DNA of 64,000 nt. Source: a virus. Below the pieces are notes generated by a model that saw nothing but the letters and a program-made list of their open reading frames with translations, made no database searches and was not told the origin of the DNA. Each line of letters starts with the position of its first letter. The first letter of the stretch is position 1. Positions 13,565 through 22,093 of the stretch are shown piece by piece. A program made the translations under genes and the position numbers. Location: positions 28,374 to 92,373 of IMG/VR virus record IMGVR_UViG_3300026519_000008. The stretch is one strand, 5' to 3'.

Positions 13565-16479
13565 TTTACCGGACGCAACCTTCTGGAAGACTTCCTCCGC
13601 TTTCCAACCTCGGCATCCGACGATGCCTTTTGGAACCTGGTACCAAGGAACTCTCGAAAGCTATCCACGTCCTCCTTGTGAGTATCAGCCAACGGGATCA
13701 GAGTTTTACACACCTCCACAATGTCGTCAGTTGTCACCTCCCTATACTCCCCCTCCTCATCCGCAAATGCGTTGTACATAGCCTCATCAATCACCGACTC
13801 AATCTCAGCCCCCACAAATCCCTCAGACACATGTGCCATAGCCTCGATATTGAAATCCTCAGGGTCCCTCCCGCGTTTCCTCAAGTGAATCTCAAAGATC
13901 ATCATGCGCTCTTGGAAGGTAGGTAGATCCACCCCGAACACAGCATCCCACCGCCCACGCCGAGTCAGAGCAGGGTCAAGATTCCTGATCGTGTTACAAG
14001 TTGCAATCTTCATGATGGGGGCTTTACATTCCTGCATCCAGGTCATCAATGTACCGATCACCCTGGACGTCACCCCAGAATCAGATTGCCCAGAAGAATC
14101 AAGCCCAGCCACAGCTTTTTCGAACTCATCAAAGACAAGGATACAGTTATGAGTAATAATCCCGTTGGCAATAAACGAGCGTGTTGCATCACCAGAACAG
14201 ACTAAATCGTATACAACCTCCAACCCAACCGGCTCAATCGAGTCAATCCTAACCCAACGACACTCCAGATCCAAAAGGCTACCCAAAACAGTAGCCTCTT
14301 TACCTATACGTTCAACATATATACCCAACAACCGTTCAGATAGAACCCGCTTACCCAATTCCACTTCCCATGTCTGAGAAGTGGACAATCCTAATTCACT
14401 ATGGGATTTACAAGAGTTCTCCCTGGCATTCTTTAGCAACTTACCACAGGCAAACCCCGTCCCACGAGACAATTTAGCAGTTCTATTGGCAAGAACAAAA
14501 CACCGCTTTTTCTTCTCAGGATGCCTCAAGAACCTGCCAACCAGTCCGGCCAACTTAACGGCCTCAGTCCCACAGATAAACAACGAAGCCCCAGACAGAT
14601 CGCCAGGAATAACACCTACAGATAGCAGTAACGACCTATACAAATGGAACCTATGAGGATGAGCACCGAACGAAAACGCAATGCTAATCCTGCCATCCTC
14701 TGTGACCGTACCATCAGAATCAATCAAAGATGCTAGAGCAGCAACCCTAGCCTCACGTGGAAACAATAACACATGCCTCCACGCCTCAGCAATAAACTGA
14801 GCAGCAATCTTGGACGAAAAATAAACCACATGGCTAGACTTAGTGGCCGCAACAGTTCTACCATTGACAACTGTTGTTGGAATATCCTCCACACATGTTT
14901 CATACCTAGAAGTCTCAACCCCAAACAACTTAAACACGGCCTTCGCAAAATAATCAATAAGCTCAGACTCAGCATTAACAAACCTAATCTGACCATTAGA
15001 TACCGAACCGTCCCCCTCAGTCACAGCCGCCAACACCCAAGCTAATTCCGGAGTCACATCCTTGGGCAACTTTGGAATTCTAGAATCCATCCATCCGCCA
15101 CGCCCCCGGCGCAGTTCACCCTTAACACGCCTCAATTTATCCGGCCAATACTTTGAAACATCTGGATCACCTTCTAACCCCTGAATCGGCACAGCCAGCA
15201 TATCACCTGGACTCAATTCATCTGTTCTAACCCACTCAGGCAAGCCGCCCCGCATAACCAGATGCTGATGATTACCAGTTGATTTAATCGAGAACCCCCT
15301 AGCAGCATTGATGGCAAAAACAGGTGCCTCACGTTTCGTCACCGCCGTGACGTCAGTTGTAGTTATTTTACCCTCCAGTTCATCCCACGCCACCACCGTA
15401 AGATCACCAGTTCTACAAAACTCGGCATACAACTCTTCAATTTCTACCACCCGCCCATCACCTGTCCAAACAACCGTGTCACCAGTAACGCAGGGGGCAG
15501 CAGTTTCTGCAATTTTCAGGGCCAACCTGATTTCTTCCTCAGACTGTCCCACATAGCCCTTGAATACAGACGCAATATCAAACTTGTACAACGGAAGCCC
15601 GGTAGCCTGAGCCGCAGCCTTGGCTATCAGGGACTTTCCCACACCCGGAAGGCCGATGATCATCACGCCCTTTGGAGGGGCCAGTCCATAATCACGGGCC
15701 TTCTTGGTGAAGAACTTCCTCCTCTTATAAAAGTATTCCTTGAGCAGGTCAAGCCCCCCGACGTCATCCATCGTTTCACTGACAGGCATAAATTGCAATG
15801 CACCAGACGACCGCTGAATGGATTGCTTCTTTTGTGCCTGGATCAATTCCATATCCAGACACCTTGACTCCACAATAGACAGAGCACAAGAAGACTCAGC
15901 CACAAAAGCCGACATCCCCACCGCACAATCCGCCGCTCTTTCCAGATCATCAGCAGTCACCTTCTCAGCCACCGCCTTGGCCGACTTGACCATATCACTG
16001 AATACCTCTTTCAGGTACTCACGATCAGGCAGTGGAAAATCTACCGTCATTACAATGTCAGTCAGCTCCTCAGGAACCCTGGAATCACCACCAATAATAA
16101 TGATGGCCCCGCCAACGGTTCGCAGCCGCCAAGCAACATCCAGCATCAACTGGATAGCAGCAGGCTCATCCATAAAAAATCTAGGATTGTAGAAAATGAA
16201 GATGGACTCCTGTGTCTCCTCCGACTGATCCATGATCCATTCAAGCGAACTCGTAAAATCAGAAGCCAGGGACGAAGTATCAAAGTCCCAAGTTGGGCTG
16301 AAAGGGGTCAGCCCCGTAGTCACCCGCCATTGATACAGAGACAGCTTGGATAGCTCTGGGTCCTCACCCAACTCATCCAAGATCCCCACCGTTGCCCTTT
16401 CAAACTCCAGTGTCCGCACCCACAGGCACGGAAATCCTGCCCTGAGATACGAGGTGATCCGCCCTTGCTTTTTCTGCAC
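13561..16479 (-). CDS. Ycf46-like AAA+ ATPase precursor containing an intein
   Basis: The 972-residue precursor would splice to about 523 residues. Walker A is GLPGVGKS (266-273). Walker B (ILVFDEFEKA) lies immediately after the intein. DSGVTSRVIGTLMTWMQECKAP and the RRGRWD arginine region match the Ycf46 family of cyanobacteria, plastids and phages. The N-terminal part (YLRAGFPCLWVRTLEFERA) also fits Ycf46. The intein occupies residues 330-778. The GTG start at 16479 has AAGGAGGCGG. The gene has its own promoter P4. The mature role is unknown in the family. DUF1257 (Ycf35-like) and DUF2997 partners are encoded at 30.3-30.8 kb. Confidence 0.9.
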   Translation of the reverse strand: MQKKQGRITSYLRAGFPCLWVRTLEFERATVGILDELGEDPELSKLSLYQWRVTTGLTPFSPTWDFDTSSLASDFTSSLEWIMDQSEETQESIFIFYNPRFFMDEPAAIQLMLDVAWRLRTVGGAIIIIGGDSRVPEELTDIVMTVDFPLPDREYLKEVFSDMVKSAKAVAEKVTADDLERAADCAVGMSAFVAESSCALSIVESRCLDMELIQAQKKQSIQRSSGALQFMPVSETMDDVGGLDLLKEYFYKRRKFFTKKARDYGLAPPKGVMIIGLPGVGKSLIAKAAAQATGLPLYKFDIASVFKGYVGQSEEEIRLALKIAETAAPCVTGDTVVWTGDGRVVEIEELYAEFCRTGDLTVVAWDELEGKITTTDVTAVTKREAPVFAINAARGFSIKSTGNHQHLVMRGGLPEWVRTDELSPGDMLAVPIQGLEGDPDVSKYWPDKLRRVKGELRRGRGGWMDSRIPKLPKDVTPELAWVLAAVTEGDGSVSNGQIRFVNAESELIDYFAKAVFKLFGVETSRYETCVEDIPTTVVNGRTVAATKSSHVVYFSSKIAAQFIAEAWRHVLLFPREARVAALASLIDSDGTVTEDGRISIAFSFGAHPHRFHLYRSLLLSVGVIPGDLSGASLFICGTEAVKLAGLVGRFLRHPEKKKRCFVLANRTAKLSRGTGFACGKLLKNARENSCKSHSELGLSTSQTWEVELGKRVLSERLLGIYVERIGKEATVLGSLLDLECRWVRIDSIEPVGLEVVYDLVCSGDATRSFIANGIITHNCILVFDEFEKAVAGLDSSGQSDSGVTSRVIGTLMTWMQECKAPIMKIATCNTIRNLDPALTRRGRWDAVFGVDLPTFQERMMIFEIHLRKRGRDPEDFNIEAMAHVSEGFVGAEIESVIDEAMYNAFADEEGEYREVTTDDIVEVCKTLIPLADTHKEDVDSFREFLGTRFQKASSDAEVGKRRKSSRRLRPVK
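14146..15492 (-). mobile_element. Intein with LAGLIDADG homing endonuclease
   Basis: The 449-residue intein begins at Cys330 (CVTGDTVVWT) and ends ...FIANGIITHN, with Cys as the first downstream extein residue. Block B shows STGNHQH. Two endonuclease motifs are present, LAAVTEGDGSV and LASLIDSDGTV, both with intact acidic residues, so the homing enzyme looks active. It interrupts the ATPase between the conserved AAP and CILVFDE of Walker B, so the ATPase is inactive until splicing. Confidence 0.93.
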
Positions 16480-16523
16480 TTTCCGCCTCCTTCACATAAA
16501 GGTAAACCAGCCGTCCATTTGAG

Positions 16524-16553
16524 AGTATACATGGATGGCTGGTGAATTGTCAA
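16524..16553 (-). promoter_or_regulatory. Sigma70-type promoter P4
   Basis: On the minus strand, TTGACA (16553-16548), an 18-bp spacer and TATACT (16529-16524). A palindrome site lies 2 bp upstream of the -35 box. Confidence 0.75.
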
Positions 16554-16555
16554 AC

Positions 16556-16571
16556 CTGAAATCAATTTCAC
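16556..16571. repeat. Dispersed 16-bp palindrome, site 5
   Basis: CTGAAATCAATTTCAC, overlapping the stop of the RuvC-like gene and abutting the -35 box of promoter P4. Confidence 0.82.
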
Positions 16572-17107
16572 GAGTCAGAAAAAGTCACCGGATTGTCTGT
16601 CATCAACTTTTGAACAGCTTCCACCTGAGCCCGATTTAACGGATCAACAGAATACCCCATAGCCGCTGCTATGACCATAGCCATTACCGCAGCATCGGAC
16701 TCATCATTGTTGGCAATCTCGTCACCCCACCTTCTCCGCATGACAGATAAGATTTCAGTTTTTTTCTTACACCCAACAAACTTTTTTACAGTGGCTGGAG
16801 ATATTCTAGCTGGATAACGAACCGTGCTTCTATAAAGCGCGTAACAGAGCATCCCCATCAACTGGTGACGCTCTGTGCTCAAACCGCCACGAAACATGAC
16901 TGGAGGAATTTCGATACACACGAATACATCAGGCTCACCTTCCACCAACGACAACACGTCCCGTGTAATCAACAGCTGCCACTCAAAATAAATACGATCA
17001 TGGTAAGCAGCCCCAATAGAATAAGTTCTGATTTGATCTGGCGCAGCACTATCTATTAACGCAACCCCTGTATTCTTCAGCGAGGGATCAACTCCAACGA
17101 ATAACAT
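16568..17107 (-). CDS. RuvC-like Holliday junction resolvase
   Basis: A 179-residue RNase H-fold nuclease. Catalytic acids are visible in MLFVGVDPSLKNTGVALID (first Asp), FVCIEIPP (Glu) and NNDESDAAVMAMV (final Asp pair). The basic KKFVGCKKKTEI fits junction binding. It should resolve branched recombination intermediates before packaging. The ATG at 17107 has a strong GGAGGTTGTT site; the 16-residue upstream extension is rejected. It is the last gene of the SSB-RecA recombination operon. Confidence 0.82.
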   Translation of the reverse strand: MLFVGVDPSLKNTGVALIDSAAPDQIRTYSIGAAYHDRIYFEWQLLITRDVLSLVEGEPDVFVCIEIPPVMFRGGLSTERHQLMGMLCYALYRSTVRYPARISPATVKKFVGCKKKTEILSVMRRRWGDEIANNDESDAAVMAMVIAAAMGYSVDPLNRAQVEAVQKLMTDNPVTFSDS

Positions 17108-17120
17108 AACAACCTCCAGA

Positions 17121-18011
17121 TCACACCAGCTGCCTACACAGCCCGACAGCTGCACACGATTTAGCAGTCCAACACGTGAAATTAGAATCAGAACATTCCT
17201 GACTTACATCTGGCAAATACGATGAATCATGAAACCCGCGCGTGAAAGATTCAAATTTATCAACTACTACCTTTTCAAATATCTCAGCACGTTCAACAAC
17301 AAAGGTCTTAATAGGAAGCTCTTTGACAGAATGACCCTTACTGATATACATCAAAAACGCACGATCGGTATCTACTTTTACAGGTAGTCCGTCTGTATCG
17401 TGCTCAAGCAGCATAAGATACGCAACGACCTGGAGGATATGATCACCAACCGGACGTTTCAAATCCTTAAACCTATCCGCCGCCATCGTTTTGAAATCAG
17501 CTACCCTGAACCTCCCCTTGGCAACCTCCAACAGCATATCGATATGACCAGAGGCACGCCAGGGAGAGTCCATTAAGATTTCGTGCTCACGATACACAAT
17601 GGCCTTTTTGTACGCACGGCATTTTTTGCATTTATTCTTAGGCGGCCTTCCGAAACGTCTGTGCCCACAAGCTGTGCACTCCCACCACCCGATCCTACGC
17701 TCCCCGAAATAAGTATCCCCTGGAGAGTTCTGTAGAAAGTAATGGACAGCGTTACCAATATCAAACGTCACACGCTGCGGGAGGGATAGACGCTCTTTCC
17801 TGTTGAGATCATTCCTCCATCCCAACAACAACTCCCTGACACACACCTTCCCGATCGACGACGCTCTGATTCTTGTAGCATACTCAGAATCAGACATTCC
17901 CCCAACGTGCATGAGTTTCCACGTCAGGGCATTTGGATTCGTAATCGAATCAAGCTCAAGGCGGCCACCAACCCCGTGCCGAATTCTGAGTTTACGCTTC
18001 CTACCTAACAA
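17121..18011 (-). CDS. Cas4/RecB-like PD-(D/E)XK exonuclease with cysteine cluster
   Basis: About 296 residues. The core ASGHIDMLLE, then RVADFKTMA and ILQVVAYLMLLE, is the RecB/Cas4 nuclease pattern (GHxD, D-F-K, Q-x-x-x-Y). A zinc-ribbon-like insertion (ECTACGHRRF, KCKKC) and a C-terminal Cys group (FTCWTAKSCAAVGLCRQ) are present; the latter may bind an iron-sulphur cluster as in Cas4. It probably resects DNA ends for recombination. The start is uncertain: TTG at 18011 behind GGGGGGAG is chosen over an earlier GTG at 18035. Confidence 0.8.
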   Translation of the reverse strand: MLGRKRKLRIRHGVGGRLELDSITNPNALTWKLMHVGGMSDSEYATRIRASSIGKVCVRELLLGWRNDLNRKERLSLPQRVTFDIGNAVHYFLQNSPGDTYFGERRIGWWECTACGHRRFGRPPKNKCKKCRAYKKAIVYREHEILMDSPWRASGHIDMLLEVAKGRFRVADFKTMAADRFKDLKRPVGDHILQVVAYLMLLEHDTDGLPVKVDTDRAFLMYISKGHSVKELPIKTFVVERAEIFEKVVVDKFESFTRGFHDSSYLPDVSQECSDSNFTCWTAKSCAAVGLCRQLV

Positions 18012-18543
18012 TTTTAGCCGCTCCCCCCAAAGCACGGGCCTGTTTGAAAAAACTCACCCGAAACCTCCACGGGATTAAAAGTAACCTATCACGCCCCATA
18101 TAACTCAACATACTGCCGAACAGCTTCTTAGACCCCAACGACCACGGACCCTTAACCTCCACCCACACATGTCGTTCTGGCAGCCAAAAATCAGGAATAT
18201 AAATCTTACCAGACATGTCATCCATAAACTGATGAGGCTCATACTCCAACCTGAGACGCCACTTGCGTGAAAGAACCTCAGCCACAGTTCCCTCAAATAC
18301 AGATCTAAAATGAGTATGTAAAACTGGGGAAAAGTAAGCGTGACCCGCATCCTGGGCAGTGAGGGCTTTCCGCCCGCCCTCCTCCACCAGGCGCTCATAA
18401 TCAGAATCTATACCATTGGATCTATTGACCAAGAATTCATGAATGCAGCTGACCGAACAAAACTGAATGGCCTCCCTGTGAACCCCAACCCCCTCACCCT
18501 GCTCCAACACGATCAACCGACCACATACACCACAGACCATCAT
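18001..18543 (-). CDS. Zinc-finger PD-(D/E)XK endonuclease
   Basis: A 180-residue protein. The N-terminal CGVC and CSVSC pairs form a probable zinc finger. The C-terminal half contains FEGTVAEVLSRKWRL, IYIPDFWLPERHVWVEVKGP, the PDF...VEVKG nuclease core found in TnsA-like and phage resolvase-type enzymes. It starts at an ATG overlapping the recA stop (ATGA). With RecA, a Cas4-like exonuclease and RuvC, it forms a recombination and junction-processing cluster. Confidence 0.75.
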   Translation of the reverse strand: MMVCGVCGRLIVLEQGEGVGVHREAIQFCSVSCIHEFLVNRSNGIDSDYERLVEEGGRKALTAQDAGHAYFSPVLHTHFRSVFEGTVAEVLSRKWRLRLEYEPHQFMDDMSGKIYIPDFWLPERHVWVEVKGPWSLGSKKLFGSMLSYMGRDRLLLIPWRFRVSFFKQARALGGAAKIVR

Positions 18544-19691
18544 GTGGCATCTCCGGCCTTGAACTTTACCACCTTAGAATTATCCTCAAGAGTGCTGATG
18601 AATCGTCTTTTCGCCTTTTGTACTACTACCCACTTAAGAACCAACCCCTGCTCAAAACCATCACCAACAAAAAAATCATGCAACGATGCTAGCGTCTTAA
18701 AAACAGCTCCGTTGAAATGATAACCATCAGACTGCTTTTTAAGTAACCCTAGATCCCGGGCATACTTAATAGTAGCCTTCATATCCAACGGAAGACCTGG
18801 AACATATGCATCAGTCCTGCGAACTGCAAGCTTATACTCAGCCTTCCCACTTAGAATCACAAGCTGCTGCTTTGCCCCCTGCCCCAACAACGAAACTGAA
18901 AACCGAAGGGCATCCTTCATGTTCTCAGATTTGTTCACATCATCTGAATCTGCTGCCAGCTGATTTATACGAGCCGACAACCTATACCCATGCTTTGACG
19001 CAAACCCCCCAGGGGTTGTCTCATTAGACCCATACGACATTCCGCCGATCTTAGTTCGGACTTGATTGAGAAACAACACACTGACTCTATGCCCAAGCCT
19101 AAGCTCTTTGGTCAGGATAGCCCGCACCCGCATTACGAATCTAGCAATTAATCTGGCCTGCTCACCAACACTCAAATCCAAATACGAACGTTCCAATTCC
19201 TTCTTCGGAACAAGGCCAGCCAACGAGTCTAAAACAACCAAACCGCAATCAGGGTCCCTCACAGCTAACTCAACCTGAGTGCATGCCTCCTCACCATACT
19301 CAGGCACCCCAAGGTACATATGCTTATCAGCGTCATACCCAAGCAGGTCAAACCAGTAAGGGTCAGGCTTGCCTTCGGTAGAACACCAAAAAGTTTGCAG
19401 GACCTTCTTCTCCCCGCAATTACAAACCGACAAGGGACGAAGGCAGGAATTACACGTGTGGGCCAAACCTTTGGCGAACAGGATGGCCAGCGTAGACTTC
19501 CCGCCGGTGGGTGGACCGTAGAACTGAGAAATGATATTGAACGGAATCCCCCCACCGAACGCATAATCTACAGGAAATACATAACAAGGGAGCCGGTCAT
19601 AATCCTCAAACATCACTCGTCCGTCAGAATGACCGACTCCCCGCTGAACAGTATCGTACTTCTCAACCAACTTGTTCAGGTTGCTACCCAT
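18540..19691 (-). CDS. recA: RecA-type recombinase
   Basis: A 383-residue strand-exchange ATPase. Walker A is GPPTGGKS (59-66), Walker B is LVVLDSLAGL, and the loop and motif region FLNQVRTKIGGMSYGSNETT, then PGG, matches RecA/UvsX. Unusually it carries a cysteine insert just after Walker A (C80, C83, C90, C92: HTCNSCLRPLSVCNCG) that looks like a zinc knuckle; this is absent from bacterial RecA. The ATG at 19691 has GGAGG upstream and shares a TGATG overlap with the preceding gene. Confidence 0.9.
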   Translation of the reverse strand: MGSNLNKLVEKYDTVQRGVGHSDGRVMFEDYDRLPCYVFPVDYAFGGGIPFNIISQFYGPPTGGKSTLAILFAKGLAHTCNSCLRPLSVCNCGEKKVLQTFWCSTEGKPDPYWFDLLGYDADKHMYLGVPEYGEEACTQVELAVRDPDCGLVVLDSLAGLVPKKELERSYLDLSVGEQARLIARFVMRVRAILTKELRLGHRVSVLFLNQVRTKIGGMSYGSNETTPGGFASKHGYRLSARINQLAADSDDVNKSENMKDALRFSVSLLGQGAKQQLVILSGKAEYKLAVRRTDAYVPGLPLDMKATIKYARDLGLLKKQSDGYHFNGAVFKTLASLHDFFVGDGFEQGLVLKWVVVQKAKRRFISTLEDNSKVVKFKAGDAT

Positions 19692-20056
19692 CAAAGGTCC
19701 TCCAAAGAGCCAGAATGCGCTTTTTCGATCCTGTCAACCTCCCTGCTTACCAACTTTTCTACCGCATTACGTGTCTTCGTATAAACCGAGACAATCTCTT
19801 CCTTGTAACACGGCATGGTCAGCATCACGTCAATACGGACCGACTCAAAATCCCCGATATTGATAGTCCGCCCGAACTTGACCGACACACTGGCCGGAGT
19901 AGTAACAAAAGGTCTAACCTGTATTTTCTCCATCTCCTCCGTCGTCTGCCCCAACACCGTCCGTGTTACTAGAAGTGTCCCCTCCCGTTCTTGCAAGGAG
20001 TTTTTCATACTTTTTACCGATGTCGAACTCTGGGAACCGCCCTTCTTCTGAGACAT
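19691..20056 (-). CDS. Conserved phage protein of unknown function next to recA
   Basis: A 121-residue protein. The central VSVKFGRTINIGDFESVRID followed by VMLTMPCYKEEI is a pattern I associate with a common phage family found near recombination genes. Its role is not known. A very strong GGAGGAGG site supports the ATG at 20056. This start places the first 143 nt inside the 3' end of the preceding gene, an unusually long overlap. An alternative start at 19933 would remove most of it. Confidence 0.65.
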   Translation of the reverse strand: MSQKKGGSQSSTSVKSMKNSLQEREGTLLVTRTVLGQTTEEMEKIQVRPFVTTPASVSVKFGRTINIGDFESVRIDVMLTMPCYKEEIVSVYTKTRNAVEKLVSREVDRIEKAHSGSLEDL

Positions 20057-20642
20057 AATCCTCCTCCCACCTGTCCGTTAGGTACTCCAAGATCTCCGCC
20101 ACAGCCTTGCCCCGCACCCTTGGACCAAACTTTCTCACCCCCTCGACTATCGCACTGATCTGGAAATCCATAAACAATTTCCTACCAGTAATTGGGTCGT
20201 AATACACCTCTGGAAAGTCTGGATGATTGACCAGCTTGTACACATCATTCCAAGGTATCCCAGCGGCATCCTTCATCACAGACACACCGTACAAGCACCT
20301 ACCATCTGACGCACGCCACGCTACCCTGCGATGCACATAAGAAATACCGCGTGCCTCTGCCTGCTTACGCAGCCGTATAAGCCTATTCTCAGGCGTCTCA
20401 ATCCTCTTCCGATAGGTTCTGGCATAAGCCACTGCCCTAGCACGATACTCAGGGTCTGTGTGATAGCGCTTCCTGCGCTTCTCGTTAAACTCCTCACGGT
20501 GCTTTTCATACCACTTCTTAAACCGCTCCTTACTAGGAATGGGATCTCTCCTCTTCCGCTTCTTCTGTTTAACCTTCCTCTTCTTCCGTCGCTTCTTACG
20601 CTTCCATGCAAAACGTCCATCATCTGCGTCATAAAGATACAT
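19914..20642 (-). CDS. Hypothetical protein with very basic N-terminus (242 aa)
   Basis: The first 40 residues contain long Lys/Arg runs (WKRKKRRKKRKVKQKKRKRR), then a helical basic region, then a globular part (WRASDGRCLYGVSVMKDAAG) and an acidic, Gly-rich end. Nucleic-acid binding is likely. It starts 3 nt after the SF2 helicase stop, behind GTGAGG. It overlaps the next gene by 143 nt. No family recognised. Confidence 0.6.
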   Translation of the reverse strand: MYLYDADDGRFAWKRKKRRKKRKVKQKKRKRRDPIPSKERFKKWYEKHREEFNEKRRKRYHTDPEYRARAVAYARTYRKRIETPENRLIRLRKQAEARGISYVHRRVAWRASDGRCLYGVSVMKDAAGIPWNDVYKLVNHPDFPEVYYDPITGRKLFMDFQISAIVEGVRKFGPRVRGKAVAEILEYLTDRWEEDYVSEEGRFPEFDIGKKYEKLLARTGGDTSSNTDGVGADDGGDGENTG

Positions 20643-20644
20643 AT

Positions 20645-22006
20645 CTACAACCTCACTTTGTCTATTTTTGCCTTGTGTTTTCTATATTCAACCGTCCGCT
20701 TATTAAACCAGCTAACGGCCTGAGGATAAGCACAGTCTACAATATCAACCACCAACGGGTCCTTCTTCTCAGCACAAATCCGGAGCAGCCTTCCCACTGT
20801 CTGCGTGATAGAAGATTGTGGTGTAGCAATTACCATCCCGTCCAATGTCGCAATGTCAGTTCCTTCTTTCAGCATGCCATAAGTAGCCGGGATGATCATA
20901 CACTTCTCCACAATCCTCTTGCGCTCTTTCTTGGAAGTTCTCCCGATATACAACCCAACATCAGCCGCTGGAACAGAAAAGCGTCCATGAAGCAATGAGC
21001 AAATATCTTCCAAGTGCTCAACCCTATCAGACATGATCACAGTCTTACGCCCAGACTTCCACAGCTTGTACACAGATTTTGCAATCAACATCGTCCGTCG
21101 ATAATCAACACACAGACGATTTAACAAGATACCACGTCTGACCTGAGCCCCAACCTTTCTGATTGGAGGAAGCTCAATGGGATCATTGTCGGTATACCAA
21201 AGCGCCGCCACCCTCAAACTCAATTCAGACACATACTGCTTAGAAACCCTTACACGCTCCTCCTCAATTGACCACTTAAAAACATCACTGGTACCGTCGG
21301 CCCTTTCCACAGTGGCAGAAGCCCCAACACGATACTTAGACGGAAACAACCTGATGACAGTGGAAAAGTATGGGGCTGCTATTTTGTGGACCTCATCTAC
21401 CACCAATACGCCCGGCCATAATTTGAAGTCTCTTGGATATTTATCCTTCAACAGGGACTGCAACATCCCGATCACAACCTTCTTACCCTTGAAATCGCAC
21501 ACATTCCGCTGAGCTAAACCAATATCACTGGCCTGTAGATCAGTATGCTCAAGCAGCCGTTCCTTCCACTGCTCAACCAAGTCCGTCTTATGGACAACGA
21601 TTAGGGATGTCCTCCCCAATCCTTGGAGAAGGCGAATCAACATTACCGTCTTACCGAAGCCAGGTCTGGCCTCAAAAATCAAGCCTGTCTTTCCGGCCGC
21701 CACCCATTTATCAAAACGTTTCTGAACAGGAACCTGCTCATCCCGCAACCCGGAAACCATTCTGAAATCAATTTCAGATCCCACCACACGGCGATCAATG
21801 ACCTTTTCTGCCAAAACCTCAGGTGGCTTGTAGAACATCGGGAGCCCGAACCAATCTTCACGCTCCGTATAAACAGGTACCGGCTCAGAATCACTAAAGT
21901 ACGGACGGACCGTAAAAGTATCACGCAACAGCTCCCTACCCTCAGCAGTCAATTCCCTGGTAGGAACAAAACAATGAGTCGTAAGCACCGCTTTGGAAAA
22001 ATACAT
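20645..22006 (-). CDS. Superfamily 2 DEAD/H-type DNA helicase (UvsW/RadD-like)
   Basis: A 453-residue helicase. Walker A is ARPGFGKT (113-120), the DEVH box is at 204-207 (LVVDEVHKIA), SAT motif III lies in VGASATVERADG, and motif VI is QTVGRLLR. It resembles phage recombination helicases that remodel branched DNA. The ATG at 22006 lies inside a 14-bp hairpin (22004-22049) that also holds part of the ribosome site, so expression is probably controlled. A palindrome site at 21762-21777 encodes SEIDFR. Confidence 0.88.
   Translation of the reverse strand: MYFSKAVLTTHCFVPTRELTAEGRELLRDTFTVRPYFSDSEPVPVYTEREDWFGLPMFYKPPEVLAEKVIDRRVVGSEIDFRMVSGLRDEQVPVQKRFDKWVAAGKTGLIFEARPGFGKTVMLIRLLQGLGRTSLIVVHKTDLVEQWKERLLEHTDLQASDIGLAQRNVCDFKGKKVVIGMLQSLLKDKYPRDFKLWPGVLVVDEVHKIAAPYFSTVIRLFPSKYRVGASATVERADGTSDVFKWSIEEERVRVSKQYVSELSLRVAALWYTDNDPIELPPIRKVGAQVRRGILLNRLCVDYRRTMLIAKSVYKLWKSGRKTVIMSDRVEHLEDICSLLHGRFSVPAADVGLYIGRTSKKERKRIVEKCMIIPATYGMLKEGTDIATLDGMVIATPQSSITQTVGRLLRICAEKKDPLVVDIVDCAYPQAVSWFNKRTVEYRKHKAKIDKVRL
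21762..21777. repeat. Dispersed 16-bp palindrome, site 6
   Basis: CTGAAATCAATTTCAG, a full consensus copy inside the SF2 helicase gene. One further flanking base pair matches on each side. Confidence 0.85.
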
Positions 22007-22088
22007 TCTAAAGCCCTCTCCATGCTACCACGGAAAGGGCTTTAGAATGCCCATTGGGCAGCGCGTCACTAATTCCAATGGACATTCT
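22004..22088 (-). promoter_or_regulatory. Two competing hairpins in the SF2 helicase leader
   Basis: On the minus strand, 22088-22075 pairs with 22057-22044 (14 bp with one G-U). 22049-22036 pairs with 22017-22004 (14 bp, perfect). Both use the segment CATTCT at 22049-22044, so they exclude each other. The second hairpin encloses the start codon and part of GGAGAGGG and is followed by GTATTTTT, so it could act as a terminator and a translation block. No ligand is evident. Confidence 0.65.
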
Positions 22089-22093
22089 GCACT

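Noticed and set aside
12373-13926. Long plus-strand open frame of 517 codons
   Set aside because: It is antisense to the DUF3102-like and AAA+ genes, which have ribosome sites, domains and promoters. Its composition is a mirror of those genes, and it has no own domain.
14733-14996. Separate minus-strand frame within the intein region
   Set aside because: It lies in another frame over the intein endonuclease, has no ribosome site and is Leu/Arg-rich as expected from a shadow frame.
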